NCBI GenBank assembly: GCA_025354645.1
Contig: JANXML010000019.1
Coordinates: 1 to 59,096, forward strand
Direction: 5' to 3'
DNA from: Arcicella sp.
GTDB lineage: Bacteria > Bacteroidota > Bacteroidia > Cytophagales > Spirosomataceae
Length of the DNA stretch: 59,096 bases
Position 1 is the stretch's first letter. Every line of letters starts with the position of its first letter. The notes under the pieces are model-generated. The model searched no databases, was not told the origin of the DNA, and saw nothing but the letters and a program-made list of their open reading frames with translations. Made by a program: the position numbers and the translations under genes. Of this stretch, positions 1 through 8,130 are shown piece after piece.

Positions 1-52
1 ATTGGTTTATCGAAACTCCGATTCGTACCTCGCAATGACAATTATCTGTGGT

Positions 53-1567
53 CTAATATCGTTTACTTACCTCTTTAATCTCATACTCCTGAATCAACGC
101 AGGATTTTCGGGAGAAAGCGTGAAACTTACTTCAATATTTCCTTTCTCTCCTTCCATCACAAAAGCCCCACGAAGATTATTTTCAGGAACTATCTCGTTG
201 ATTTTCAGTATTTTGCCAACTTTATTAAAAATCCCTTCCGCCTCTTTCTTCAAAGAATTCGGAAAATAATCTAAGAAAAAATTCTCCGCAAAAATACCCG
301 AAATCTCCGCATTTTTCCAGGCTGGCAACAAACTGACTAATGCCGATTGCCGTTGTTTTAAGATTGCAGAAACCGCCAAGGGTTTTGGTTTTAGATGTGC
401 CAAGGCTATCAAAGTATCTAAAATTTGTCCGTCTAAGCCACTCACGGGAGCATACGTTCGATTAGAGAATGCAATAATTCCGATGCCATATTGCGGCAGT
501 ATTTTCCAATTACTACCAAACCCAGGCAGTCCACCCGAATGTCCAATCTCTACGATTTTATTGGCGTTTTGCATCCACCGCAAACCGTATCCGTATGCAG
601 CAACAAAAGGCATTAGTTTACCATTCGCATTTTTATTTTCAGGATTAAAAGCAATGATATTCCAAGGCTGGTGCATTTCTCGCAAAGAACTACGCTTCAA
701 AACGGGCGACTCTTTCGCATCCGAAACTGCATCTGAAAGATGAAAGGCAGTATATTTCGCAAAATCATCCAACGTTGTGAGCATTCCACCCATCGCACCA
801 TAAGCACCATCGCCCAACATCGGTTGCTCTACCCAGTTTTCATCCAAATATCTATAACCCTTAACCAATTGATTTTGAGGCACTTTTGTATAGTCCCAAT
901 AGGTGTTTACCATTTCCAAAGGCTTCAAAATATTGTCGTTAATGTAAGTTTGGTACGTTTGCCCACTTATTTTTTTGATGATATATCCCAACATCGCAAA
1001 ACCCATATTGCTGTATTCATAAGCCGTGCCTGGTGTATTGGAAAACGAAATGCCTTTTTTGAACATTTTGAGCATCGTTTCATCCGAAATTGCCAATTGA
1101 CGATCGCCCCAAGGATTGTCTTCTGGAAAACCTGCGGCGTGAGACAATAAATGTCGAACAGTGATTTCGGGCGAATCAATAGAGAATTTTTGTCCTTTTA
1201 ATTCTGGAATGTATAAGTAAACGGGGTCATCTAAACGCAGTTTATTGGCATCTCGTAGTTGCAAAATTGCCATCGCCGCAAAACTTTTGGTCATGGAAGC
1301 AATTCGATAAACTGACGTATTATTGGCAACAGTTTTTGTGGTCGTATTGATGATTCCAGTATTACCCGAATGAATTAATTTTCCATCCACCACCAAGCCA
1401 TAAACCAAACTTGGCAGATGCTGTTTCTGGGCAAAATCCTTGCAAATTTGGTCAATCGTAGGGAAATAAGTTTTGATAGAGTCAAATTGATTTAAGGGAC
1501 TTTGAGCTTTAATAATGACGACTGAGAACGTTAATAAGATGGTCAATAATAGATTTGATTTTTTCAT
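53..1567 (-). CDS. Serine hydrolase, class C beta-lactamase/D-Ala-D-Ala carboxypeptidase family
   Basis: A secreted serine hydrolase of the beta-lactamase class C/esterase fold (504 aa). An N-terminal signal peptide (KKSNLLLTILLTFSVVIIKAQ) points to export. The catalytic SxxK is SMTK at residues 91-94, followed by the YSN motif (YSNMGF, about residue 185) and a C-terminal HSGG motif (GHSGGLPGFGS) that replaces KTG. The fold is therefore complete. The C-terminal 120 residues after the hydrolase domain match no motif I know. Family members act on peptidoglycan peptides, D-amino-acid peptides or esters; the substrate here cannot be read from sequence. It is separated from the next upstream gene by a strong hairpin, so it is probably its own unit or an operon tail. 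Confidence 0.9.
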   Translation of the reverse strand: MKKSNLLLTILLTFSVVIIKAQSPLNQFDSIKTYFPTIDQICKDFAQKQHLPSLVYGLVVDGKLIHSGNTGIINTTTKTVANNTSVYRIASMTKSFAAMAILQLRDANKLRLDDPVYLYIPELKGQKFSIDSPEITVRHLLSHAAGFPEDNPWGDRQLAISDETMLKMFKKGISFSNTPGTAYEYSNMGFAMLGYIIKKISGQTYQTYINDNILKPLEMVNTYWDYTKVPQNQLVKGYRYLDENWVEQPMLGDGAYGAMGGMLTTLDDFAKYTAFHLSDAVSDAKESPVLKRSSLREMHQPWNIIAFNPENKNANGKLMPFVAAYGYGLRWMQNANKIVEIGHSGGLPGFGSNWKILPQYGIGIIAFSNRTYAPVSGLDGQILDTLIALAHLKPKPLAVSAILKQRQSALVSLLPAWKNAEISGIFAENFFLDYFPNSLKKEAEGIFNKVGKILKINEIVPENNLRGAFVMEGEKGNIEVSFTLSPENPALIQEYEIKEVSKRY

Positions 1568-1640
1568 ATTATGGAAAGTTTTAATATCAAATTGAAGATT
1601 ATATGATTTTAAGTTAAAATTAACTGAATAATATCAGAAT

Positions 1641-1673
1641 GCAGAATGTCAGGAGATTATCCTGACATTCTGC
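1641..1673. repeat. Perfect 14-bp-arm hairpin between co-directional genes
   Basis: The arms 1641-1654 and 1660-1673 (GCAGAATGTCAGGA and its exact reverse complement) surround a 5-nt loop GATTA. No T-run follows on either strand, so it is not a classic intrinsic terminator. It may act as an mRNA 3'-end stabiliser or a REP-like element between two minus-strand genes. Confidence 0.75.
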
Positions 1674-1700
1674 AACGCTACCGATTTTTTTGATATAAAA

Positions 1701-2729
1701 CTATAATTTCAAATCTTTAATTATTTGCTTTGTTAAAACATCATTAGCAAAAGCCGTTGGATGACCATCATGAGGAATGTTGTAGCCTTTGGCTGTGGGA
1801 TTAAATAATTTTCGATAATCCAGGTATTTTATTTTCTTCTTTTTAAGATATTCAATAATTTTTTCATCGGCTTCATAATCTTTCTGATTTATTGACGGAT
1901 ACATCACCACGTAGAATTTATCGTTGCTAAATTTTTTTTGAAACTCCTTAGAAACTTCTTCCAAAACTCTTCCCGTTAATTCAAAGTGCTTATCTCCAAG
2001 TTTGAAAGGATGTCCAATATTAAAATACCGACAGAATCCATTTTCCCCCATTCTTTTATAAATAGAACTTCGTTGGGGATGAGCATCCTTGAAAAGTCCT
2101 TTGTAAACCAAATTTTCATCTTCAATTTCAAAACAAGGTGCTTTCCCTTTATTTATCATAAAATTACTCATCGAACCAATTGTTCTGTTAATGTGGTCGT
2201 GGATAAAAATATAGAAACAGATACCATCTTTTTGACTAATAATCTTATTTAAAGAATCATGTTGAAGTTTGATTAACGCTTGATTTGGACCATAACCACT
2301 ATATCCAAAATTATATCCTTTAAATGTTTTAGTATTTTTAGAAAAATAAAAAGGGATAGTTTCATCATCATTCAACCCATCTCCAAAGGTGAATGAGCAA
2401 CCTAAAAAAGCAGCAAATTTTTTGTTTGTCGATAAACTATCTGGCGTAACACGATGCCCATGACCGTCTAAATGATAAGCCATGTTGTAGATGAGCGTAT
2501 CAAGAAATATTTTTTTTCCCGAATTGAACACATTATTATTAGGTCTATACCCAAGAAGGGTATCAGAATGAATATCTTTGAAAAGTGTCCCTGTTGTGAA
2601 TGGAACGGGTTTTTTAAAGAATTTTCTAAAATAAATATCATAGAAAAATCCAATAATAACCAGAAGAATGGTCACCGTTATGAAGGAAATAGAGATATTA
2701 ACAAGAAATGCTTTTGCTTTATTAAACAT
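1701..2729 (-). CDS. Membrane-anchored SGNH/GDSL-hydrolase-like protein
   Basis: A 342-aa protein with one N-terminal membrane helix (about residues 9-30), then an extracytoplasmic domain. The block-I nucleophile is visible as GCSFTFGDG (Ser112), a glycine-rich region (FGYSGYGPNQ) lies near 142-150, and the C-terminal catalytic Asp/His are in HDGHP (Asp321, His323). This is the order of SGNH hydrolases of the AlgX/OAT-like type that add or remove O-acetyl groups on exported glycans. No acyltransferase partner is adjacent, so the substrate is unknown. The family assignment rests on these motifs only. Confidence 0.7.
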   Translation of the reverse strand: MFNKAKAFLVNISISFITVTILLVIIGFFYDIYFRKFFKKPVPFTTGTLFKDIHSDTLLGYRPNNNVFNSGKKIFLDTLIYNMAYHLDGHGHRVTPDSLSTNKKFAAFLGCSFTFGDGLNDDETIPFYFSKNTKTFKGYNFGYSGYGPNQALIKLQHDSLNKIISQKDGICFYIFIHDHINRTIGSMSNFMINKGKAPCFEIEDENLVYKGLFKDAHPQRSSIYKRMGENGFCRYFNIGHPFKLGDKHFELTGRVLEEVSKEFQKKFSNDKFYVVMYPSINQKDYEADEKIIEYLKKKKIKYLDYRKLFNPTAKGYNIPHDGHPTAFANDVLTKQIIKDLKL

Positions 2730-3057
2730 AAAAATTGTGTTCCTAATCGTGATTGAAATAAAATAAATGAGTGGATTAGAAATTTATTTCATCAACATTT
2801 TTTGAAAATATTGATTTTTAAAATAGGTAATAAATAATCGTATTTGAGCATTCGTCGTTTCTACTTTTTAGACAAATAACGCAATGCAGACTTTACATTG
2901 AACAGTATTAACTAATTGGTAAAATACCCGTTGATCATACAATTTATTTTTAATGTAATCAACAATTATACCAACATAAAATGGGATAGATGTTGAAGAA
3001 CGCAATCATCTCTTTATTCAAAACGACTTAATTTACTGGATATTTCACAAGAAAATT
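2730..3057. other. Gene-free gap upstream of the SGNH gene
   Basis: 328 bp of A/T-rich sequence between gmhA and the SGNH-like gene. I see no terminator, repeat or convincing reading frame in it. Confidence 0.5.
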
Positions 3058-3633
3058 TTATTTAATCACCAATTTCTCAATCAGCAAAATCATAATATGA
3101 ATCACTTTAATATGAATCTCTTGAATGCGGTCGGCATACCCAAAATGTGGCACTCTGACCTCTACATCCGCTTTTCCTGCTAATTTCCCTCCATCTTTAC
3201 CCGAAAAAATAATCACTTTCATACCCTTTTCACGAGCAGCTTCCACGGCTTTTATAATGTTTTCAGAATTGCCACTGGTTGATAATCCTAATAAAACATC
3301 GCCTTGATTTCCAAGCCCTTCGATGAAGCGTGAGAACACATATTCATATCCATAATCATTACTGACACACGAAAGATGCGAAACATCCGAAATGGCAATG
3401 GCAGCCAAAGCCTTCCGATTATCACGGTAACGCCCTGATAATTCCTCGGCGAAGTGCATGGCATCACAGTGCGAACCACCATTACCACAAGAAATTATTT
3501 TATTTCCAGATTGCAAAGCCGAAGCCATCAAGCGAGCTGACGCTTCAATGTCAGCGATATTTTTTTCATTGGAAAGAAAATTTTGAAGGACTATTTGAGC
3601 TTCATTTAGCTCCTGAGAAATGATGTCAAACAT
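3058..3633 (-). CDS. gmhA: Phosphoheptose (sedoheptulose 7-phosphate) isomerase
   Basis: A SIS-domain isomerase converting sedoheptulose 7-phosphate to D-glycero-D-manno-heptose 7-phosphate, the first step of the ADP/GDP-heptose pathway for LPS core or glycan synthesis; cytoplasmic. The 191-aa length equals that of E. coli GmhA. The sugar-phosphate loop ([20 protein letters not shown]), the SIS motif [12 protein letters not shown] and the C-terminal [13 protein letters not shown] helix carrying the metal/catalytic residues are all present. No other heptose gene is next to it. A TAATTTTG -7 element lies 23 bp upstream and a terminator isolates it from the upstream gene. Confidence 0.95.
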   Translation of the reverse strand: MFDIISQELNEAQIVLQNFLSNEKNIADIEASARLMASALQSGNKIISCGNGGSHCDAMHFAEELSGRYRDNRKALAAIAISDVSHLSCVSNDYGYEYVFSRFIEGLGNQGDVLLGLSTSGNSENIIKAVEAAREKGMKVIIFSGKDGGKLAGKADVEVRVPHFGYADRIQEIHIKVIHIMILLIEKLVIK

Positions 3634-3655
3634 TTTATAATTCTATAAGTTTAAT

Positions 3656-3663
3656 CAAAATTA
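3656..3663 (-). promoter_or_regulatory. Candidate -7 element for gmhA
   Basis: The minus strand reads TAATTTTG, matching the Bacteroidota TAnnTTTG -7 box, 23-30 bp before the gmhA ATG. No clear -33 TTG at the usual distance. Confidence 0.45.
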
Positions 3664-3693
3664 CAAAATACTGTTTATGAAAAATCATAAGGC

Positions 3694-3721
3694 AAAAAAA
3701 AACCTGACTTGGCGGGTCAGG
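3694..3721 (-). terminator. Intrinsic terminator on the minus strand upstream of gmhA
   Basis: On the minus strand CCTGAC-CCGCCAA-GTCAGG is followed by nine T (3694-3702). It lies directly upstream of the gmhA promoter, so it ends a transcript arriving from 3722-4060 rather than gmhA itself. Confidence 0.75.
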
Positions 3722-3825
3722 TCACGTAGCTAATCACAGTTACGAGGTAAAATGTTGTTAGGTGTAGGCTATTACTAATTTCTGAAATACCACTTTCGAA
3801 ATATAATACAAAGCAAACCTATAAA
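3694..3825 (-). ncRNA. Possible small RNA ending at the 3694 terminator
   Basis: The upstream LuxR gene already has its own terminator at 3962-4003, yet a second strong terminator stands at 3694-3721 with no reading frame between. A TAGGTTTG -7-like box (minus strand, 3814-3821) would give an RNA of about 110 nt that includes an internal CGTA...TACG stem. The -33 TTG is 15 bp away, shorter than usual. No known RNA family was recognised. Confidence 0.25.
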
Positions 3826-3961
3826 ATGGGATTTGTCAATAGTCGTTTTTCTATCATTTTTTGAGAGTACATAGTCGTTTTCTACTAATTTAAGGGGTTT
3901 TGTATAGTAGATTCAGCTTTTAGAAGAAAGAGGATAGAGAAAAGAGATTAAATATAATGAC

Positions 3962-4003
3962 TTGAAAATAAAAACAGGCACACTCGAAGGAATGTACCTG
4001 TTT
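3962..4003 (-). terminator. Terminator of the LuxR-type regulator gene
   Basis: Minus strand: AAACAGG stem (3997-4003) pairing with CCTGTTT (3972-3978), extended by ACA/TGT, followed by TTTTATTTT. It lies 58 bp past the stop codon of the gene at 4061-4702. Confidence 0.75.
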
Positions 4004-4060
4004 AATTGTGTATGCTGAATTCTTCTAATTTCTAACCTCTATTACATAACCTTTTAAAAC

Positions 4061-4702
4061 CTACCCATAATAATTTTTCTGAGAAATGGCGTATTGTAAC
4101 AAGATACTTTTTCCCCCTTTCAAATCTAATTTTTTTCTAATATTTGCTCTATGATTATTGACTGTATTAGAAGCAATGTTCAAGATGTCTGCAATTTCAT
4201 CATTCGTTTTTCCCTCGGCAACTAAACTCAATATACGATTTTCTTGGTCAGATAATTTGTTGTTTTTAATGGGCTTTAAAGGTTGCTGATTATCCATTAA
4301 AAAAAGTGAATTGCGGGTAATGTGACAGAGAAATTTTGAACCATTTATGACCGCTTTTACACAAGTTAACAATTCTTCTAAATCCGTATTGGTGTTCAAA
4401 TAACCCATGACGCCCTTTTTAATGGCAGTTAGAGCATCTTCTAAATCCGTATTCCGAGTATAAAGAATAATTTTTGTGGAGGAATTAACATTAAGATTTT
4501 CTAAGACTTTCAGATTACTCATACCCGACAAACTACTCCCCAAAATCAAAATTTCTGGATTATATTTTTGCAGATTTTCTAAGGTTTCAGCGAGTGAAGA
4601 TGATGTAGCTTTCACTTCAAAACCTTCATGAATCAAAGCATTTTTAATGGCTTCGACCATTATTTTTTCTTGTTGGGCAATGATAATTGAGGTAGGATTC
4701 AC
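4061..4702 (-). CDS. LuxR/NarL-family regulator with degenerate receiver domain
   Basis: A 213-aa protein with receiver-like N-terminus (about 1-120) and LuxR-type HTH (LSDQENRILSLVAEGKTNDE, about 148-205). The HTH looks functional. The receiver lacks its phosphorylation chemistry: the acidic pair after beta-1 is Gln10-Gln11 (IIIAQQEK), the phospho-acceptor position after beta-3 is Gly55 (EILILGSS), and the conserved Lys loop reads GYLNTN. It should therefore not be a normal phospho-switch; it may be constitutive, ligand-controlled or a dimer partner. No sensor kinase is adjacent. It is transcribed divergently from the DCC oxidoreductase gene. Confidence 0.85.
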   Translation of the reverse strand: MNPTSIIIAQQEKIMVEAIKNALIHEGFEVKATSSSLAETLENLQKYNPEILILGSSLSGMSNLKVLENLNVNSSTKIILYTRNTDLEDALTAIKKGVMGYLNTNTDLEELLTCVKAVINGSKFLCHITRNSLFLMDNQQPLKPIKNNKLSDQENRILSLVAEGKTNDEIADILNIASNTVNNHRANIRKKLDLKGGKSILLQYAISQKNYYG

Positions 4703-4866
4703 GTTTGTATTTTCTTTGTGGTATTTTATTTATAAACACAAAGTACGGAATTTTTACAGAAAAACTCCACTTCCATAGTTGATTCTCATAAATATTCTAA
4801 TTTTTTTCGGTATGCACTTAATTTGAAAAGTTTTGTTGTTAATTTAACTGTAAAAATGGTAAATTG

Positions 4867-5289
4867 ATGGAAGACTTACATAAAAAAAAATCTTTAAATT
4901 ACGAGATAATACTTTTTGATGGCGTTTGTAATTTTTGCAACGCTTCCATTAATTTTGTGATTGATCATGATTCTGAAAAACACTTCAAATTTGCTCCTTT
5001 GCAATCAGAAATTGGGCAAGAGATTTTAACGAAATTTCATAAAAATACAGAAGACTTTGATTCTGTTATACTCCTGAAAGACAATCAGTTATATGAAAAA
5101 TCAGAGGCGGCTTTGGAAATAACTAAACATCTTTCGGGCTTCTGGAAATACCTTTCTATTTTCAAAGTATTACCAACCTTTTTTCTTAATTTTTTCTATG
5201 ATATTGTTGCCAAAAATCGTTATAAATTTTTTGGAAAATCCGAGACTTGTCGTATGCCCACGGCTGAGTTGCGGGAAAGATTTTTATAA
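4867..5289 (+). CDS. DCC-family thiol-disulfide oxidoreductase (DUF393, YuxK-like)
   Basis: A 140-aa thioredoxin-fold protein of the DUF393 family. The family motif is clear: FDGVCNFCNAS near the N-terminus (CxxC), and the C-terminal Y-RFFGKSETCRMPT-like segment (YKFFGKSETCRMPTAELRERF). I start it at ATG 4867; a TTG one codon earlier is less likely. The role is presumed redox chemistry on an unknown cytoplasmic partner. Confidence 0.85.
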   Translation: MEDLHKKKSLNYEIILFDGVCNFCNASINFVIDHDSEKHFKFAPLQSEIGQEILTKFHKNTEDFDSVILLKDNQLYEKSEAALEITKHLSGFWKYLSIFKVLPTFFLNFFYDIVAKNRYKFFGKSETCRMPTAELRERFL

Positions 5290-5781
5290 CTCTTTTATTA
5301 ATTTAAAAAAACTACAATTTACTACTAAATATGGATGATGAACGTAACAAAATAAAGTCCTAAAAACATGATACAACAATCGACCTTAGATTTTTTTGAG
5401 GAAATTAAAACGAACAATAATAAAATATGGTTCGAACAAAATAAGCCTAAATATGAAGCTGCGAAGGCAAATTATCTTAATTTTATTGAAGAACTTTTAG
5501 TTGAAATTAGGGAAATAGAGCCAATTCATGAGAAAGATTTGAAGAAATATGCTTCTCGTATTTATCGAGATATTCGATTTTCCAAAGATAAAAGTCCTTA
5601 TAAAAATTGTATTAGTGGCTTAATTGAAAGAGCACCCGATTATAAAAAATGCCCATTTTATATCGATATCCAGCCTGGAGGCAGTTTTATGGGTGGTGGA
5701 ATCTGGCAACCCGAACCTGAATTATTGAGCAAAGTCAGGCAAGAAATTGACTACAATAGTTCGGAATTTAACAAAATAATT

Positions 5782-5806
5782 CGCATATATCCCGATAATG
5801 GTTTTT
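5782..5806 (+). repeat. Left terminal inverted repeat of the 421-bp element
   Basis: 25 bp, exact reverse complement of 6178-6202; preceded by the target duplication AAATAATT (5774-5781). Confidence 0.95.
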
Positions 5807-5882
5807 ATTGTATAATAGTCTGATTATCAGGCACTTGTATATACTTGTAAAATTTGCACTTTTTAAAGATAAACAGTTTTTG

Positions 5883-5912
5883 AAAAATCCTCTCGCCAGT
5901 CATCGAGAGGAT
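5883..5912 (-). terminator. Intrinsic terminator inside the 421-bp element
   Basis: The minus strand has a perfect 9-bp stem ATCCTCTCG...CGAGAGGAT (5904-5912 with 5887-5895), an 8-nt loop and a following TTTT run. It begins 7 bp after the stop codon of the small gene, as expected for a dedicated terminator. Confidence 0.85.
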
Positions 5913-5918
5913 AAAGAA

Positions 5919-6089
5919 TCAGAGGTTTATAGTTACCGATTCTTTTGATAAAAATTTGTAAAGGAGAAAAGTTCCTACCAAAAACATTACTGTTTTTAGT
6001 GCTTTTGCTTTATTTCCTACAAATTGTGCCAATAAATTACCTTTATAGGTAAAATTTATTGAATTCTGGTTACGGCTTGATGTTGCCAT
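5919..6089 (-). CDS. Small single-helix membrane protein encoded in the mobile element
   Basis: ATG at 6089, TGA at 5919-5921, 56 aa. Residues 1-30 are polar with basic residues (NQNSINFTYKGN, GNKAKALK); residues 31-47 form one hydrophobic stretch (LKTVMFLVGTFLLYKFL); the tail is short and polar. The reading frame ends just before an intrinsic terminator inside the element, which supports it being a gene. No homologue is recognised. Small one-helix proteins on selfish DNA can be type I-like toxins, but that is only an analogy; no antisense RNA is evident. A structural passenger without function cannot be excluded. Confidence 0.6.
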   Translation of the reverse strand: MATSSRNQNSINFTYKGNLLAQFVGNKAKALKTVMFLVGTFLLYKFLSKESVTINL

Positions 6090-6177
6090 AGTTTTAAATG
6101 AAAAGAATTTTAAAGGCAGGGGTGTAGAAAAAGTCTGCCATATTCTAATCAGGACAAAACTAAGAATTAAAAATTAC

Positions 6178-6202
6178 AAAAACCATTATCGGGATATATG
6201 CG
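6178..6202 (-). repeat. Right terminal inverted repeat of the 421-bp element
   Basis: 25 bp, exact reverse complement of 5782-5806; followed by the target duplication AAATAATT (6203-6210). Confidence 0.95.
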
Positions 6203-6508
6203 AAATAATTAATAAAAAATCGTTCGTTGATTTATTCGGTAAAATATCAGGAGAATCGTTAGTCCGTCCACCAAAAGGCTATGAAGCAGACAATCCTAAT
6301 ATTGAATTATTGAAGTTGAAACAATACATCGTTCATCGAAATTTTAGTGACGATATGGTTACTTCCAAAGATTTTATTAAGGAATTAACCACCTGCTACA
6401 AGGAGGCATTACCGTTTTTTCATTTTTTTGATGTAGTAAAGAATGAGTAAGAAACATCCATTAATTATGATTATTCAATAACAAATCAAGCGTTACAAAG
6501 GATAAATA

Positions 6509-6751
6509 TTGCTTAAAATTTCCACTAAATACGCCAACATCACCCAAAAATTTATTATTGAGTTTCAGAGGCAAACCACCTTCCAAAATAAAAAATTTAT
6601 TGAAATTTTGGGTAAAGAAAGTTTTAAACCCTCTTCATTAGAACTTGAAGATTTTTTAAAAATAATTTAAGAAAATAAGGTAGATTTCAGCCTAATCAAT
6701 GCACAAAAAAAGGCATCAACTCAACTTATTTGCCAACCCTTGAGAGCATAA
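6509..6751 (+). pseudogene. Degenerate coding remnant of unknown family
   Basis: One frame reads through from 6509 (TTG) as LLKISTKYANITQKFIIEFQ... to a TAA at 6668-6670, then continues in the same frame (ENKVDFSLINAQKKASTQL) to a stop at 6749-6751. The composition looks protein-coding on both sides of the internal stop. No proper start codon exists and I do not recognise the family. It may be a gene fragment left by rearrangement. Confidence 0.35.
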
Positions 6752-6841
6752 AAATTGACTATTTATGAAAATTAAGTACATTTAATTTCTTTGATACAGT
6801 GGTTGTACGCTCATAAGCAATTTTTTAATTTTTATTGGAGA

Positions 6842-6947
6842 TTAGTAATTAGTGATTGGTTAATTTTGTGATAAATCATTCACTCCATAAATTTTTGCTT
6901 GGTGAGTTTTACTAATTAACTTTCACCAAACACTATTCACTAAAATA
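6842..6947. repeat. Imperfect inverted repeat upstream of fabD
   Basis: The word TTAGTAATTAGTGATTGGTT (6842-6861) recurs as an approximate reverse complement in ACCAAACACTATTCACTAAA (6926-6945), whose end touches the fabD start. Inner TTGGTGA/TCACCAA words add to the pairing. It belongs to the class of low-complexity intergenic inverted repeats seen through this window. Confidence 0.5.
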
Positions 6948-7823
6948 ATGAAAGCATACGTTTTCCCAGGTCAGGGTTCACAATTTAGAGGTATGGGCAA
7001 AGACCTGTACGACAATTCAGCAACCGCCAAAGCTCTTTTCGAGCAAGCCAACAATATTTTGGGCTTCCGCATCACCGATATTATGTTTGAAGGAACAGAC
7101 GAAGAACTCAAACAAACCAAAGTAACTCAACCCGCAATTTTCTTGCATTCGGTTATTTTAGCAAAGGAAACCGCTGATTTTCAGCCAGATATGGTTGCGG
7201 GGCATTCATTAGGCGAATTTTCCGCCCTTGTTTCAGCGGGTGCATTAACCTTTGAAGATGGACTGAAATTAGTGTCCGCCCGTGCCTTAGCTATGCAAAA
7301 AGCCTGTGAAGCCAATCCTTCAACGATGGCAGCCGTTTTGAACTTGGCGGATAACGTTATTGAAGAAATTTGTGCTTCCATTACTGACGAAATCGTGGTG
7401 GCAGCGAACTATAATTGCCCAGGACAAGTAGTGATTTCGGGTTCAAATGAAGGCGTGGCAAAAGCGGGTGAAAAATTGAAAGAAGCGGGTGCAAAGCGTG
7501 TTTTGCCTTTACCCGTTGGTGGAGCGTTCCACTCGCCCTTGATGCAACCCGCCCGAGAGGAATTGGCGGCTGCCATCGAATCAACGCACTTTGAAAGCCC
7601 TTCTTGCCCGATTTATCAGAACGTAAATGCTCAACCTTCACAGGATGTGGCAACCATAAAAGTCAATTTAATCGCTCAATTAACGGGGGCAGTTCGTTGG
7701 ACACAATCGGTGCAAAATATGATTGCCGATGGAGCAACAACTTTCGTGGAGTGTGGACCTGGTAAGGTTTTACAAGGATTGGTTAAGAAAATTAATACGG
7801 AAGTTGAGACGGCTGGGGTTTGA
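6948..7823 (+). CDS. fabD: Malonyl-CoA:ACP transacylase
   Basis: Transfers malonyl from CoA to acyl carrier protein, supplying fatty-acid elongation; cytoplasmic. The 291-aa length is normal. Motifs: oxyanion loop FPGQGSQFRGMG at the N-terminus, nucleophile elbow AGHSLGE with Ser87, the substrate-binding region including QKACEANPSTMAAV, and the catalytic His in GGAFHSPLM (about 198). It stands alone without other fab genes, which is common in Bacteroidota. The next feature is tRNA-Gln about 200 bp on. Confidence 0.97.
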   Translation: MKAYVFPGQGSQFRGMGKDLYDNSATAKALFEQANNILGFRITDIMFEGTDEELKQTKVTQPAIFLHSVILAKETADFQPDMVAGHSLGEFSALVSAGALTFEDGLKLVSARALAMQKACEANPSTMAAVLNLADNVIEEICASITDEIVVAANYNCPGQVVISGSNEGVAKAGEKLKEAGAKRVLPLPVGGAFHSPLMQPAREELAAAIESTHFESPSCPIYQNVNAQPSQDVATIKVNLIAQLTGAVRWTQSVQNMIADGATTFVECGPGKVLQGLVKKINTEVETAGV

Positions 7824-7955
7824 CGGAGAACGGTAAAGGGTGAACGGAAAACGGTTCAATTCAGAAGTTAAAGAATTTTTTTTATTCAGTTTTCTTTAAT
7901 ATTCAGGCACTTACAGATTTAGAAAAGAAAAACTTGATTTTTTTTCTTTTTTCAC

Positions 7956-7986
7956 TTGACTAATAATCTTAAAAAGCGTAATTTTG
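7956..7986 (+). promoter_or_regulatory. Promoter of tRNA-Gln
   Basis: TTG at 7956-7958, 20-bp spacer, TAATTTTG at 7979-7986 followed by C. It fits the Bacteroidota primary-sigma consensus and lies about 40 bp before the mature tRNA 5' end. Confidence 0.75.
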
Positions 7987-8027
7987 CATCAGAAATCCAG
8001 ACGACGAGAGTAAAAAGGAAATTAGAT

Positions 8028-8098
8028 TGACCGATGGTGTAATGGTAACACAACGGTTTTTGGTATCGTTATTCATGGTTCGAATCCATGTCGGTTAA
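8028..8098 (+). tRNA. tRNA-Gln (anticodon TTG)
   Basis: Acceptor TGACCGA (8028-8034) pairs with TCGGTTA (8091-8097), discriminator A8098. The D arm contains GGTGTAATGGTAACAC, the anticodon stem ACGGT/ATCGT closes the loop TTTTGGT (anticodon TTG, reading CAA), and the T arm is CATGG-TTCGAAT-CCATG. CCA is not encoded. The fold is complete, and promoter and terminator flank it, giving a monocistronic unit. Confidence 0.95.
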
Positions 8099-8102
8099 CA
8101 AA

Positions 8103-8128
8103 ACCTCTCAGAAATGGGAGGTTTTTTT
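8103..8128 (+). terminator. Terminator of tRNA-Gln
   Basis: ACCTCTCA-GAAA-TGGGAGGT hairpin with a GNRA-type loop and seven T, starting 5 bp after the tRNA. Confidence 0.88.
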
Positions 8129-8130
8129 GT

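Larger units (their letters stand above)
5782..6202. mobile_element. 421-bp non-autonomous transposable element carrying a small gene
   Basis: Perfect 25-bp terminal inverted repeats (5782-5806 and 6178-6202, starting CGCATATATCCCGATAATGG) bound the element, and the 8-bp sequence AAATAATT is duplicated at 5774-5781 and 6203-6210. It has no transposase, so it must be moved in trans. Unlike an ordinary MITE it holds an apparently complete transcription unit on the minus strand: a TAGTTTTG -7-like box (6155-6162), a 56-codon reading frame (5919-6089) and a perfect intrinsic terminator (5883-5912). The parent IS family is not identified; 8-bp duplications occur in several families. Confidence 0.92.
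5368..6450 (+). pseudogene. DUF2461 (TIGR02453-like) gene disrupted by a 421-bp insertion
   Basis: Codons 1-138 (5368-5781) encode the N-terminal two thirds of a DUF2461 protein (SRIYRDIRFSKDKSPYK, GGSFMGGGIW). The frame then enters the mobile element and stops at 5823. After the element and one copy of the 8-bp target duplication, 6211-6450 continues in the same frame with the family's C-terminal hallmark (SLVRPPKGYEADNPN, then KQYIVHRNFSDD) to a TAA at 6448-6450. Deleting 5782-6210 gives a 217-codon uninterrupted gene, the usual family length. The insertion is recent, as no other damage is seen. DUF2461 function is not established. Confidence 0.93.

Noticed and set aside
53-1179. Plus-strand frames opposite the serine hydrolase (2-274, 483-743, 740-1150)
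   Set aside because: The minus-strand gene has full catalytic motifs and signal peptide; the opposite frames have none.
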